From the NCBI RefSeq assembly GCF_006385175.1, contig NZ_VFIY01000018.1, positions 434,001 through 498,000 on the forward strand: a stretch of DNA of 64,000 nt, in the 5' to 3' direction. Position numbers and translations under genes: made by a program. Under the pieces are notes generated by a model. It did not search any database, was not told where the DNA came from, and worked only from the letters and a program-made list of their open reading frames with translations. Positions 27,939 to 37,775 of the stretch are shown piece after piece; position 1 is the first letter of the stretch; each line of letters opens with the position of its first letter. Source of the stretch: Emcibacter nanhaiensis. Its GTDB lineage: Bacteria > Pseudomonadota > Alphaproteobacteria > Sphingomonadales > Emcibacteraceae.

Positions 27939-28050
27939 TTTTCAGTCCTCTAGTCTTGGCTTTGTCCGCCCGTCATGTGGCTGATGACGTCCTCGGGCGA
28001 CTCATCTCGATTTCGCGGCACAGAGTAGCAGTTTGCCCCTCTGATGCAAG

Positions 28051-28791
28051 CTATTCCTCGCGCCCGTTGGCGGGGATGAATTTCACGTGATAGACCATAT
28101 AGACCGCGAACAGCGCCAGGGCGAGGCCGTACCAGGTAATCACATAGCCCAGGTGATTATTGGCGAGCTTGACGCGGGTGCGCCCGCCCAGCGGCCAGCC
28201 GCCGGGATTTTCCGTCTCGTCCGCATAAAGATACATGGGAAAGACCTGCTCCAGCCCTTCGCTCCGGGCCATCTGGTCAAGGTCGCCGTAATACCAGTTG
28301 TTATTCGCCGGCTCGTTGTCCGGGCCCAGGAAAGCCTTGCCCCAGGGCTTGCGCAAAAACCCGACGACCGTTACTTCACCATCGGTGATGCTGAGCGGCC
28401 GTTCGGTCTTCATTTTCAGGCCTTCCGGCACCCAGCCCCGGTTGACAATGACCAGCCGGTCGTCATCGGTCAGCAACGGCGTATAAAGGTCGTAGCCTGC
28501 CTTGCCGTCGGGACCGATACTATACATGGTCATTTCCCGGGTATGCAGGAAGTGGCCGGTGACTTTTACCTTGCGATATTCCCAGGCATCCAGGGTATTG
28601 GCGTCGGCGACATCTGCATCCGGCAGGACGGTCGGCGTCATCGCCATGCGGGTTTCCAGCTTTTCGATCAGGTCCAGTTTCCAGTGCAGCCTGTCCACCT
28701 GCCAGTTTCCCAGCAGGCACAGGATAATCAACATGGGAATGGTAATGACTGTCGGCCAGAGACGCGGCCGGAAGGAAAGCACCCTCTTCAT
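28051..28791 (-). CDS. SURF1 family cytochrome oxidase assembly protein
   Basis: A 246-residue membrane protein with two terminal helices (about 8-27 and 217-236) around a periplasmic domain. Typical signatures are GNWQVDRLHWKL, DLYTPLLTDDDRLVIVNRGWVP and NNHLGYVITWYGLAL. SURF1 helps insert heme a into cytochrome oxidase subunit I. It begins 2 nt after the DUF983 gene stop and is the last gene of the ctaC-ctaD-ctaB-ctaG-ctaE group. Start at 28791; the longer frame overlaps DUF983 and is rejected. Confidence 0.92.
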   Translation of the reverse strand: MKRVLSFRPRLWPTVITIPMLIILCLLGNWQVDRLHWKLDLIEKLETRMAMTPTVLPDADVADANTLDAWEYRKVKVTGHFLHTREMTMYSIGPDGKAGYDLYTPLLTDDDRLVIVNRGWVPEGLKMKTERPLSITDGEVTVVGFLRKPWGKAFLGPDNEPANNNWYYGDLDQMARSEGLEQVFPMYLYADETENPGGWPLGGRTRVKLANNHLGYVITWYGLALALFAVYMVYHVKFIPANGREE

Positions 28792-28793
28792 GG

Positions 28794-29168
28794 TTAGTCG
28801 GTCTTCCCCTCTTCCGCTTTGAAATGATACTGGAGGGCGATCATCAGCGCCTTGAAGGGGCGTAGCATCGCCAGGGATCCGATGATGGTCAGCGGCGCCC
28901 ACAGCACGATATGAACCCACAAAGGCGGCGAAAATTTGACTTCGACCAGAAGCGCCAGCGCAACAATGAAAAATCCGAGGATCAGGATGATAAAGACGGC
29001 GGGACCGTCCGCAGAATCAAACGGGCTGTAATCCAGCCCGCAATTGGGACATCTTTCCGGAAGGGTAAGATATCCCGTGAAGAGTCTCCCTTCCCCGCAG
29101 CGAGGACATTTGCACCCCAGTCCCGCCTTGAGGGGCGAAACCGGGGTGTGGAGAAAGGGATCCGTCAT
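28794..29168 (-). CDS. DUF983 membrane protein
   Basis: A 124-residue protein with a zinc-ribbon-like pair (CKCPRCGEGRLF and CPNCGLDYS) and two membrane helices (about 52-70 and 76-95). DUF983 is almost always located between ctaE and SURF1 in alphaproteobacteria and is presumed to help cytochrome oxidase assembly, but its role is not proven. It starts 6 nt after the ctaE stop and ends 2 nt before the SURF1 start, confirming tight operon membership. Confidence 0.85.
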   Translation of the reverse strand: MTDPFLHTPVSPLKAGLGCKCPRCGEGRLFTGYLTLPERCPNCGLDYSPFDSADGPAVFIILILGFFIVALALLVEVKFSPPLWVHIVLWAPLTIIGSLAMLRPFKALMIALQYHFKAEEGKTD

Positions 29169-29174
29169 CGGAAC

Positions 29175-30014
29175 TTAGTGACCGGCAACAGTGCCGGCAC
29201 CGCCGATGTAGATGCAGAAGAACAGCACCAGCCAGACAACGTCCACAAAGTGCCAGTACCAGGCCGCAGCCTCGAAACCGAAGTGATGGTTCGGCTTGAA
29301 GTGGCCGCGAACGGCGCGCATCAGGTTCACAAACAGGAAGATCGTTCCGATGATCACATGGGCGCCGTGGAAACCGGTAGCCATATAGAAGGTTGAGCTG
29401 TAAATGCCGTCAGCGAAACCGAAGCTGGCATGCACATATTCGTAAGCCTGGATTCCGGAGAAGCTGAGGCCCAGCAGCACAGTGAAGGTCAGCATGCGGA
29501 TAACCGTGGACCGGTCGCCTTCGACCAGGGCATGGTGCGCCCAGGTCACGGTACAGCCGGATGTCAGCAGGATCAGGGTGTTGACCAGCGGCAGGTGCCA
29601 GGGATCAAGCGTTTCCACACCGGCCGGCGGCCAGGCGGCATGAATGTCAGAGACCATCTTGCCGACTTCATATTGCTCGACGCTGGTCACGCTGGCGTTG
29701 AAATAGGCCCAGAACCAAGCCACGAAGAACATGACCTCGGAAATAATAAACAGGAACATGCCGTAACGCAGGCCAAGCTGAACGATCGGCGTATGATGGC
29801 CCTGGTGTTCACCTTCCTCGATGACGTCGCCCCACCAGCTGTAGGCGCCGTATACAACGATCGCACCGCCGAGGATGGCAACCCAGCTGACATCAAAATG
29901 AAACAGCATAACCAGCCCGAACATCATGGTGAATGCCCCGATGGAGCAGACAAGCGGCCATGGGCTCGGGTCTACGAGATGAAAATCGTGCTCTACAGCG
30001 TGTGAATCTGACAT
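29175..30014 (-). CDS. ctaE: cytochrome c oxidase subunit III
   Basis: A 279-residue seven-helix membrane subunit of aa3 oxidase. Characteristic strings are FIISEVMFFVAWFWAYF with the conserved Glu, STFYMATGFHGAHVIIGTIFL, and AWYWHFVDVVWLVLFF at the last helix. It stabilises subunit I and its proton uptake. The ATG at 30014 is chosen with AAGGGGA upstream; a GTG seven codons earlier is possible. It follows ctaG and precedes DUF983. Confidence 0.96.
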   Translation of the reverse strand: MSDSHAVEHDFHLVDPSPWPLVCSIGAFTMMFGLVMLFHFDVSWVAILGGAIVVYGAYSWWGDVIEEGEHQGHHTPIVQLGLRYGMFLFIISEVMFFVAWFWAYFNASVTSVEQYEVGKMVSDIHAAWPPAGVETLDPWHLPLVNTLILLTSGCTVTWAHHALVEGDRSTVIRMLTFTVLLGLSFSGIQAYEYVHASFGFADGIYSSTFYMATGFHGAHVIIGTIFLFVNLMRAVRGHFKPNHHFGFEAAAWYWHFVDVVWLVLFFCIYIGGAGTVAGH

Positions 30015-30076
30015 TTCAATTGTCCCCTTACTCACTATAACGTATTGAATCCAAAGTCCGGTCTCACCGGAACTGC

Positions 30077-30634
30077 TTATTGTTCCTCATCCGACCTGAA
30101 AAAAGTATAGGACAGGGTAATCTCCTTTACTTCATTCAGATGTTCATCTTCTGCCAGTTCCGGATCGATAAAGAAAGTGACCGGCATATCCACTTCCTCG
30201 CCCGGTTTCAGTGTCTGTTCTGTGAAACAGAAACACTCGATCTTGTTAAAATAGGGCCCCGCCTTAAACGGCGTGACGTTGAAAATCGCGTGCCCGGTGA
30301 CAGTTTCGTCACTGTTGTTGACCGCATGATAGAAAATCAGGGCGTCTTCACCGATATTGACCGTTACGGATCTCTGCACCGGCTTGAAGCCCCAGGGCAG
30401 CGCCGGGTTGGTATCGGCATTGAACAGGATCGTCATCTTGCGATCCAGAACCGGCGTGGCGTCTTCACTTTCCACCCGCTGGGTTGTGCCGCCGTAACCG
30501 GTCACCGCACAAAACAGGCGATACAGCGGCACCGATGCGGAAACCAGACCGATCATGCAGCCGAGGATGATCAGCAGCACGAAAACCGTGCGTGCATTCC
30601 TCGGGTTGCTATGTTCATAGATATGGTCCGACAT
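30077..30634 (-). CDS. ctaG: cytochrome c oxidase assembly protein CtaG/Cox11
   Basis: A 185-residue copper chaperone with one N-terminal membrane helix (about 17-36) and a periplasmic immunoglobulin-like domain. The copper-binding motif is in KIECFCFTEQTL, and the conserved FCAVTGYGGTTQRV follows the membrane anchor. Cox11 delivers copper to the CuB site of subunit I. The ATG at 30634 is selected with GGGA six bases upstream; a GTG immediately before it is the alternative. It follows a very small gene and precedes ctaE. Confidence 0.95.
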   Translation of the reverse strand: MSDHIYEHSNPRNARTVFVLLIILGCMIGLVSASVPLYRLFCAVTGYGGTTQRVESEDATPVLDRKMTILFNADTNPALPWGFKPVQRSVTVNIGEDALIFYHAVNNSDETVTGHAIFNVTPFKAGPYFNKIECFCFTEQTLKPGEEVDMPVTFFIDPELAEDEHLNEVKEITLSYTFFRSDEEQ

Positions 30635-30645
30635 CACCGTTCCCG

Positions 30646-30765
30646 TTAAATCACATCCAGCTTGGCCAGCGTGAGAAAGAAAAACAACGCCACAAAAGCC
30701 AGCAACACTGCCGCCAGGGCATAATTGCGGCCTGCTCGTTTCTTATGTTCGTCGCTCAGCGGCAT
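30646..30765 (-). CDS. 39-residue membrane protein between ctaB and ctaG (CoxF-like)
   Basis: A short reading frame on the minus strand encodes 39 residues: a basic N-terminus ([18 protein letters not shown]), then one membrane helix rich in Val, Leu and Phe, ending KLDVI. Its ATG shares one base with the ctaB stop (TGATG), which suggests coupled translation, and it ends 12 nt before the ctaG start. Many alphaproteobacteria have a very small membrane gene at exactly this place, sometimes called coxF, of unproven function. It was found by reading the gap between the two larger genes. Confidence 0.75.
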   Translation of the reverse strand: MPLSDEHKKRAGRNYALAAVLLAFVALFFFLTLAKLDVI

Positions 30766-31679
30766 CAGAGCAGCCCTCCCATCCTGAGCAGAGCCTCGAT
30801 CCCGAGCACCGCAAACAGGACAAACAGATACAAAATGGAATAAAAGAACAGCTGCTTGGCGGTTCTGATATCGCCGGCCCGGAACAGCCTGGCCGCCAGG
30901 GCCAGGAAAATCCCCCCCAGCGCGACTGCTGTTACACCGTAAATCATGCCGGCGAATCCCATCACCCAGGGGGCGATCGTTACCGGCACCATCAGCAGGC
31001 TGTAGATCAGGATCTGCTTGCGGGTTTCCGCCTCGCCGGACACCACCGGCAGCATGGGCACGCCCACCTTCTCATAATCCTTGCAGGCGAACAGGCTGAG
31101 CGCCCAGAAATGGGGCGGGGTCCACATGAAGATGATGCCGAACAGCACCAGGCTTTCGATGCTGACATTGCCGGTCACGGCGACCCAGCCGATCATCGGC
31201 GGGAAGGCGCCGGCGGCGCCGCCGATCACGATATTCTGCGGCGTGCGGCGTTTCAGCCACATGGTATAAACAAAAATATAAAAGCCGATGGTAATGGCCA
31301 GCAATACAGCCGCGGCCACATTGACCGCCAGGCCCATCAGCAGCACAGACGCCACGGACAGCCAGACACCGAACTGCAGCGCGGTTTCCGGTGCAACACG
31401 CCCGGCCGGGATCGGGCGGTTCCGGGTCCGGTCCATAACCGCGTCAATGTCGGCGTCATACCACATATTCAGGCAGCCGGACGCACCGGCGGCGACCGCA
31501 ATGCAAAGGATGGCGGTAAAGGCCTCCACCGGGTGAATATGACCCGGGGCCAGCAGCAGTCCGACCAGGCCGGTAAAGATCACAAGAGACATCACCCGCG
31601 GCTTCAGCAGGTCAAAAAAATCCCGCGCCGCCGGCTCATAATAGTCGAACTTCTCTTGCTCTACAGAGGATGCATACAT
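30765..31679 (-). CDS. ctaB: protoheme IX farnesyltransferase (heme O synthase)
   Basis: A 304-residue polytopic prenyltransferase of the UbiA superfamily that adds a farnesyl group to heme B, the first step to heme A. The Asp-rich substrate motif is clear in [20 protein letters not shown], and the second loop has GWVAVTG and [12 protein letters not shown]. About nine membrane helices are expected. The ATG at 31679 is taken; a TTG three codons earlier is possible. It lies between ctaD and the small CoxF-like gene. Confidence 0.95.
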   Translation of the reverse strand: MYASSVEQEKFDYYEPAARDFFDLLKPRVMSLVIFTGLVGLLLAPGHIHPVEAFTAILCIAVAAGASGCLNMWYDADIDAVMDRTRNRPIPAGRVAPETALQFGVWLSVASVLLMGLAVNVAAAVLLAITIGFYIFVYTMWLKRRTPQNIVIGGAAGAFPPMIGWVAVTGNVSIESLVLFGIIFMWTPPHFWALSLFACKDYEKVGVPMLPVVSGEAETRKQILIYSLLMVPVTIAPWVMGFAGMIYGVTAVALGGIFLALAARLFRAGDIRTAKQLFFYSILYLFVLFAVLGIEALLRMGGLL

Positions 31680-31756
31680 TCCAGTCAACCAGTAATGGTT
31701 ATCGCATATTCTTTCAAACGGGCCCGCTGTAAAGAGCGGGCCCGGCTGAATTCAGA

Positions 31757-33385
<1,629 letters not shown>

Positions 33386-33403
33386 TTACGATCTCCCTAT
33401 GGG

Positions 33404-34279
33404 TTACTGAGCTTGGGTGGCGTCAGCCACCTGAATGTTGGATTCAACCGCTTTTGCAGCAGTTTCGGTCGGGTTCTTCACCCAGGCGTCAAATGCTTCC
33501 TGGGAAACCACCTCAACCACGATCGGCATAAAGCCGTGGCGAATGCCGCAAAGTTCAGAGCACTGGCCGTAGTAAATGCCTTCTTTCTCGACCTTGAACC
33601 AGGTTTCGTTCAGGCGGCCCGGAACCGCATCAACCTTGATTCCGAACGCCGGAACCGTCCAGGCATGGATCACATCGGTCGCGGTTGTCTGAAGACGGAC
33701 GGTCTTATTGACCGGCACAACGATATGGGTATCAGATTCCAGCAGGCGCGGCGTCCCTGCGCGGTCTTCATAATCACCGCCAGGCGCCTTGTCGGCTTCT
33801 GTCAGCATCACGGCGTCGAAGCTCACATCTTCGTAATCCGGATATTCGTAAGACCAGTACCACTGGTTGCCGATCGCCTTGACGGTAAGATCCGCTTCGG
33901 GGACAACATCCTGTTTGTAAAGGAGTTTAAATGACGGAACCGCAATTACAATCAGGATCAGGATCGGCAATACGGTCCAGACCACTTCCAGCAGCGTGTT
34001 GTGTGTCGTCTTGGATGGGGTCGGGTTCACCTTGGCGTTGAACCGGATAAAGATGTAAACCATCAGCGCCAAAACGAAAAGTGTGATCACCACACACATG
34101 ACCAGCAGCCCGTTGTTATGGAAGCTTACCAGGTCCCGCATAACCTCGGTTGCCGGCTGCATCAGGCCCATTTGTTCGGGCTCGGCCCTGTACAGACCAT
34201 TGGCCCAGACCGATCCCAGACCGGAGAAAAGTGCAACCAAAAACGCGGCTGCAGAAACAAAAGTTTTCTTGAACGACAT
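33404..34279 (-). CDS. ctaC: cytochrome c oxidase subunit II
   Basis: A 291-residue subunit with a signal peptide (cleavage near VWA), two membrane helices (about 48-68 and 90-110) and a periplasmic cupredoxin domain. The aromatic electron-entry segment is IGNQWYWSYEYPDYE, and the binuclear CuA ligands lie in YYGQCSELCGIRHGFMPI. It accepts electrons from cytochrome c. The start ATG precedes the signal peptide; a TTG upstream adds eight residues without benefit. It is the first gene of the oxidase cluster. Two FNR-like boxes lie upstream. Confidence 0.96.
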   Translation of the reverse strand: MSFKKTFVSAAAFLVALFSGLGSVWANGLYRAEPEQMGLMQPATEVMRDLVSFHNNGLLVMCVVITLFVLALMVYIFIRFNAKVNPTPSKTTHNTLLEVVWTVLPILILIVIAVPSFKLLYKQDVVPEADLTVKAIGNQWYWSYEYPDYEDVSFDAVMLTEADKAPGGDYEDRAGTPRLLESDTHIVVPVNKTVRLQTTATDVIHAWTVPAFGIKVDAVPGRLNETWFKVEKEGIYYGQCSELCGIRHGFMPIVVEVVSQEAFDAWVKNPTETAAKAVESNIQVADATQAQ

Positions 34280-34396
34280 ATCCTGCCTACCCCTTAAATT
34301 CAAAGACGAATTAAGACATTTCCACCCTTTGCAGCATACGGAGAACCATTAGTTTCTCCTGCATACAGAGCAAACACCTCACCTTATACCAGAAAA

Positions 34397-34410
34397 TTGA
34401 TCTGGCTCAA
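34397..34410. promoter_or_regulatory. second, degenerate FNR/FixK-like box
   Basis: TTGAT-ctgg-CTCAA matches TTGAT-N4-ATCAA at nine of ten defined positions. It is centred about 49 bp nearer ctaC than the perfect box. Confidence 0.4.
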
Positions 34411-34445
34411 GGCCGCATTATCAATAACTGGGCTAATCGGGAACA

Positions 34446-34459
34446 TTGATACAAATCAA
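34446..34459. promoter_or_regulatory. perfect FNR/FixK-type box upstream of ctaC
   Basis: TTGAT-acaa-ATCAA is a perfect match to the consensus TTGAT-N4-ATCAA for the FNR/Anr/FixK group of Crp-family regulators. It lies about 170 bp upstream of the ctaC start and 157 bp upstream of tldD, so it could control either. The site suggests that the low-affinity aa3 oxidase responds to oxygen. Confidence 0.62.
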
Positions 34460-34616
34460 ATGTTTCCACCGCAACATTTTCTTTCTATTTAATCGTCAAC
34501 TCCCCCTGGAAGCGGAAAAGTCGCAGATTATCGCCCTTGATGCTTGCACCCACAGGGGATAATCTCCATATACTAGCTTATATATAAAGTATATACCGAC
34601 TCAAAACAGGGCCGCC

Positions 34617-36053
34617 ATGACAACATCAACACACCCCGATTCCTATTTCTTCTCAGAATCAGACCTTGATTCTGTCCGTACGCAACGGCTGGTGGATGAT
34701 GCCCTGCATGGAATGGAAGACGGCGAGCTCTATCTGCAATATGTCCAGTCGGAAAGCTTCTCCTTTGATGACGGTCGGCTCAGGAACGCCGTTTATGACA
34801 CCAATCGCGGCTTCGGGCTCAGAAGCGTCCTGGGCGAGGTCACCGGCTACGCCCATTCCAGCAGCCTGGATGAAGCTGCCCTGAAGCGGGCCGGCGAGAC
34901 GGTCCAGAGCATCAAATCCGGGCGGAGGGGCACTCTGGCCATCCATCCCCAGGGTACCAACCGGAAACTCTATACCGATGAAAATCCCCTGCTCGGCGGA
35001 CTGGACTTCAATGCCAAGGTCAAGATGCTGCAGGATATTGACGCCTATGCGCGCGGGTTGGACAACAGGGTCTGCCAGGTCAGCGCCTCCATATCCGGCG
35101 AATGGCAAACCGTGGAAATTATCCGGCCGGGCGGCCATCGCGTCCGGGATATCCGGCCTCTGGTGCGGCTTAATGTTTCCGTCGTCGCCCAGGAAGGCGA
35201 CCGCATGGAAAGCGGGTATCAGGGCGCCGGCGGCCGTTATGACTACAGCCGGTTGCTGACTGAAGAAAACTGGAAGTCTCAGGTGGATGAAGCCCTGCGC
35301 CAGGCCCTGGTCAATCTGGACAGTATCCCCGCGCCGGCCGGTGAGATGGATGTCGTACTCGGCCCGGGCTGGCCCGGCGTCCTGCTGCATGAAGCCATCG
35401 GCCACGGCCTGGAAGGCGACTTTAACCGCAAGGGCACCTCGGCCTTTGCCGGCCTGATGGGGGAACGGGTTGCCGCCCCCGGCGTCACCGTGGTGGACGA
35501 CGGCACCCTGCCCGACCGGCGCGGCTCCCTGTCCGTTGATGACGAGGGAACCCCCACCAGCTGCACCCCCCTGATCGAGGACGGCATCCTGACCGGCTAT
35601 ATGCAGGACCGCATGAACGCCCGCCTCATGGGGGTAAAGGCAACCGGTAACGGCCGGCGCGAAAGTTACGCCCATCAGCCGATGCCGCGCATGACCAACA
35701 CCTATATGCTGGCCGGAGACCGGGATCCGCAGGAAATCATCCAGGGCGTCAAGAACGGCCTTTATGCCGTTAACTTCGGCGGCGGGCAGGTCGACATCAC
35801 CAACGGTAAATTCGTATTCAGTTGCACCGAAGCCTATCTGATCAAGGACGGCAAGATCGATGCGCCGGTCAAGGGCGCGACCCTGATCGGCAACGGTCCC
35901 GACGCCCTGACCAGAGTCAGCGCGATCGGCAACGACCTGGAGCTTGATGCCGGCGTTGGCGTCTGCGGCAAGGGTGGCCAGAGTGTGCCGGTCGGTGTCG
36001 GACAGCCGACCCTGCGCCTCGACGGCCTGACGGTCGGCGGCACCGAAAGCTAG
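34617..36053 (+). CDS. tldD: metalloprotease TldD
   Basis: A 478-residue protein of the TldD/PmbA family. The zinc-binding helix H258-E259-A-I-G-H263 is seen in VLLHEAIGHGLEGDF, followed by the conserved GTLPDRRGSLSVDDEG and the ATGNGRRESYAHQPMPRM segment. TldD pairs with TldE (PmbA) as a cytosolic protease that trims modified peptides and degrades the CcdA antitoxin in E. coli. No tldE is in the window. It stands divergent from ctaC, a frequent alphaproteobacterial arrangement. Confidence 0.95.
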   Translation: MTTSTHPDSYFFSESDLDSVRTQRLVDDALHGMEDGELYLQYVQSESFSFDDGRLRNAVYDTNRGFGLRSVLGEVTGYAHSSSLDEAALKRAGETVQSIKSGRRGTLAIHPQGTNRKLYTDENPLLGGLDFNAKVKMLQDIDAYARGLDNRVCQVSASISGEWQTVEIIRPGGHRVRDIRPLVRLNVSVVAQEGDRMESGYQGAGGRYDYSRLLTEENWKSQVDEALRQALVNLDSIPAPAGEMDVVLGPGWPGVLLHEAIGHGLEGDFNRKGTSAFAGLMGERVAAPGVTVVDDGTLPDRRGSLSVDDEGTPTSCTPLIEDGILTGYMQDRMNARLMGVKATGNGRRESYAHQPMPRMTNTYMLAGDRDPQEIIQGVKNGLYAVNFGGGQVDITNGKFVFSCTEAYLIKDGKIDAPVKGATLIGNGPDALTRVSAIGNDLELDAGVGVCGKGGQSVPVGVGQPTLRLDGLTVGGTES

Positions 36054-36089
36054 ATTATCGCAAAGCCGTATCAATAGAGGGGACAGAAA

Positions 36090-36626
36090 ATGGCCAAATT
36101 TTACGACAGGATCGAAGACAAGCTCGCAAAATTCATATCAGCACAACCGATGTTTTTTGTCGCCACTGCGCCGAAGGAAGGCAGGATCAGCCTGTCCCCC
36201 AAGGGTATGGACACTTTCCGGGTTCTGGGCCCGAACCAGCTAGCCTGGCTCGATTTTGTCGGCAGTGGCAATGAAACCGCGGCCCATCTTCTTGATGACG
36301 GCCGGATCACCATCATGTTCAACAGTTTTTCCAGCATCCCCATGATTTTGCGGCTGTACGGCCACGGCCGCTCCGTTAAACCCGGTGATAAGGAATTTGA
36401 CAGCCTGATGGCCCATTTTACCGCACAAAAAGGCATTCGGCAGATATTCATCGCGGATATCGGCAGCGTGCAGACCAGCTGCGGCTATGGTGTACCGGAG
36501 ATGGAACTGAAGGGCCAGCGCGATACTCTTGAGAACTGGTGCGAAAGAAAAAGCGACCAGGAGCTTCTCGATTATCAGCGGGAGAAAAACCGGCAAAGCA
36601 TCGACGGCCTGCCCACCGGGCTTTGA
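36090..36626 (+). CDS. pyridoxamine 5'-phosphate oxidase-like FMN-binding protein
   Basis: A 178-residue split-barrel flavoprotein-like protein. The N-terminal half has the PPOX pattern: MFFVATAPKEGRISLSPKGMDTFRVL followed by LAWLDFVGSGNETAAHLLDDGRITIMF. The C-terminal part (CGYGVPEMELKGQRDTLENW) is characteristic of a subgroup often annotated as pyridoxamine 5'-phosphate oxidase family, whose substrates are not known. FMN or F420 binding is plausible. A GAGGGG ribosome-binding site precedes the ATG. It follows tldD by 36 nt. Confidence 0.85.
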   Translation: MAKFYDRIEDKLAKFISAQPMFFVATAPKEGRISLSPKGMDTFRVLGPNQLAWLDFVGSGNETAAHLLDDGRITIMFNSFSSIPMILRLYGHGRSVKPGDKEFDSLMAHFTAQKGIRQIFIADIGSVQTSCGYGVPEMELKGQRDTLENWCERKSDQELLDYQREKNRQSIDGLPTGL

Positions 36627-36662
36627 CCCGGGCGGCAACGCCTTGATTATGCCGCGCCCCCT

Positions 36663-37118
36663 CTAATAATAATCATTTGATGCAAGGATCTTGTCCACAC
36701 TCTGGCCATCGCTGGACAGCGGGCAGACCAGGCAGCTGTAATTTTTGAAATCCTTGGAGACAAACATCAGCCGGTCCTCTGAATAATAAGGCCGACGGTT
36801 TTCGACCAGCCAGCAAAACCGCCTGGACAATCCCTCGGAATTGGGGAAGTCGTGCGCCCATTTCCCGGTCAGGGACTGCCCGACGATCTGGTCCACCTGT
36901 GTACCCGTCAGCCTCACCTTAAATTGATAGTGCCCAGGTTTGCCGTAAACATCGAGCATAATCAAATGCGGCAGTAGAGAAGGGATTTCTTCGGGACCGA
37001 TATCCTGTCGGGACGGCATCAAGCGGTCACCTTTCCTGCGGAGCCAGTAGTCATATAATTGACCATGAACTTCCGAAGAAAAATGCTTCCGCTCGAATTC
37101 CGGGACAAAATTAGCCAT
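36663..37118 (-). CDS. PAS_5 domain protein (first of a tandem pair)
   Basis: A 151-residue protein consisting of one PAS_5 domain of the type common in Rhodospirillales-like alphaproteobacteria. Typical elements are LYDYWLRRKGDRLMPSRQDIGPEEIPSLLPHLIMLDVY, then FKVRLTGTQVDQIVGQSLTGKW and the ending LVCPLSSDGQSVDKIL. It has no output domain, so it may serve as a stand-alone sensory or adaptor protein. Its neighbour at 37172-37645 is a diverged copy on the same strand, 53 nt upstream. Confidence 0.8.
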   Translation of the reverse strand: MANFVPEFERKHFSSEVHGQLYDYWLRRKGDRLMPSRQDIGPEEIPSLLPHLIMLDVYGKPGHYQFKVRLTGTQVDQIVGQSLTGKWAHDFPNSEGLSRRFCWLVENRRPYYSEDRLMFVSKDFKNYSCLVCPLSSDGQSVDKILASNDYY

Positions 37119-37171
37119 CTGCGGTCCAGTCCGGTTTACTTCAGGGATAGCCTAACGCTTTGCCAAGACAA

Positions 37172-37645
37172 CTAGAAATAATAATTGGTCGAGATCAGAA
37201 TGTTGACATTTTTCCCATCATCGGAGAAGGGTAACGTCAAAGCTGTATAGTGATGGAAGTCCTTCACCGCCCAGTGTAACTTGTCGCTATTATAATAGGG
37301 CTGGCCAGTCTCGACAAGCCGCTTGTAGCGGGCAATAATTTCTTTCGTATGGGGAAATTCGTCAATCCAGTGTCCCATGGCATTTATCCCCATCACTTCT
37401 ACGGTTTCAGTGCCTGAAAGGCGAAACCGAAAGCGCATGGGATTGCCGGGGTGAACTTCCAGCATCAGAATATAGGGAAGCGCGGGAGCAATGGCTGCAG
37501 GATTGAAATCCGCCCGGGAAGGTAGACGCTGGTTTCCACGAATTTCATTCCAGTGATTATACAGCAAATTGTGAATGTCCGCGTTGAAATCATCAGGTGT
37601 AAAGTCTGTCTTTACAAACACCTCATATTCTTCATCGCCTACCAT
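37172..37645 (-). CDS. PAS_5 domain protein (second of a tandem pair)
   Basis: A 157-residue PAS_5 protein, with LYNHWNEIRGNQRLPSRADFNPAAIAPALPYILMLEV aligned to the neighbour's equivalent segment, FRFRLSGTETVEVMGINAMGHW, and the ending LTLPFSDDGKNVNILIS. It has clearly diverged from the adjacent copy, so the duplication is old or the pair is maintained for distinct signals. No output domain is present. ATG start at 37645. Transcribed ahead of the other copy and probably in the same mRNA. Confidence 0.8.
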   Translation of the reverse strand: MVGDEEYEVFVKTDFTPDDFNADIHNLLYNHWNEIRGNQRLPSRADFNPAAIAPALPYILMLEVHPGNPMRFRFRLSGTETVEVMGINAMGHWIDEFPHTKEIIARYKRLVETGQPYYNSDKLHWAVKDFHHYTALTLPFSDDGKNVNILISTNYYF

Positions 37646-37775
37646 CTATTTTCGATACCTCTATGTTGCCAGGCACACTGCCTCAGCAGCTTTGCATATA
37701 ATTCTGTTCTTAAGTTATATTCTTGTTTTATAAAGCAAGTGTTAATAATCGAATAATTATGTATCGAACAGTTTA

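Larger units (their letters stand above)
34280..34616. promoter_or_regulatory. divergent ctaC-tldD intergenic region
   Basis: About 337 nt without a gene, between the divergent starts of ctaC (minus) and tldD (plus). It is AT-richer than the flanking genes and holds two FNR/FixK-like palindromes, listed separately. Close to tldD it has an AT-rich stretch (about 34571-34594) that could contain its promoter, but no clear -35/-10 pair could be assigned for either gene. Confidence 0.6.

Noticed and set aside
25449-27953. An 834-residue open frame on the plus strand opposite thrC and the M16 peptidase.
   Set aside because: It is antisense to two well-conserved genes with catalytic motifs, and its His/Gly/Val-rich translation is typical of a shadow frame in GC-rich DNA.
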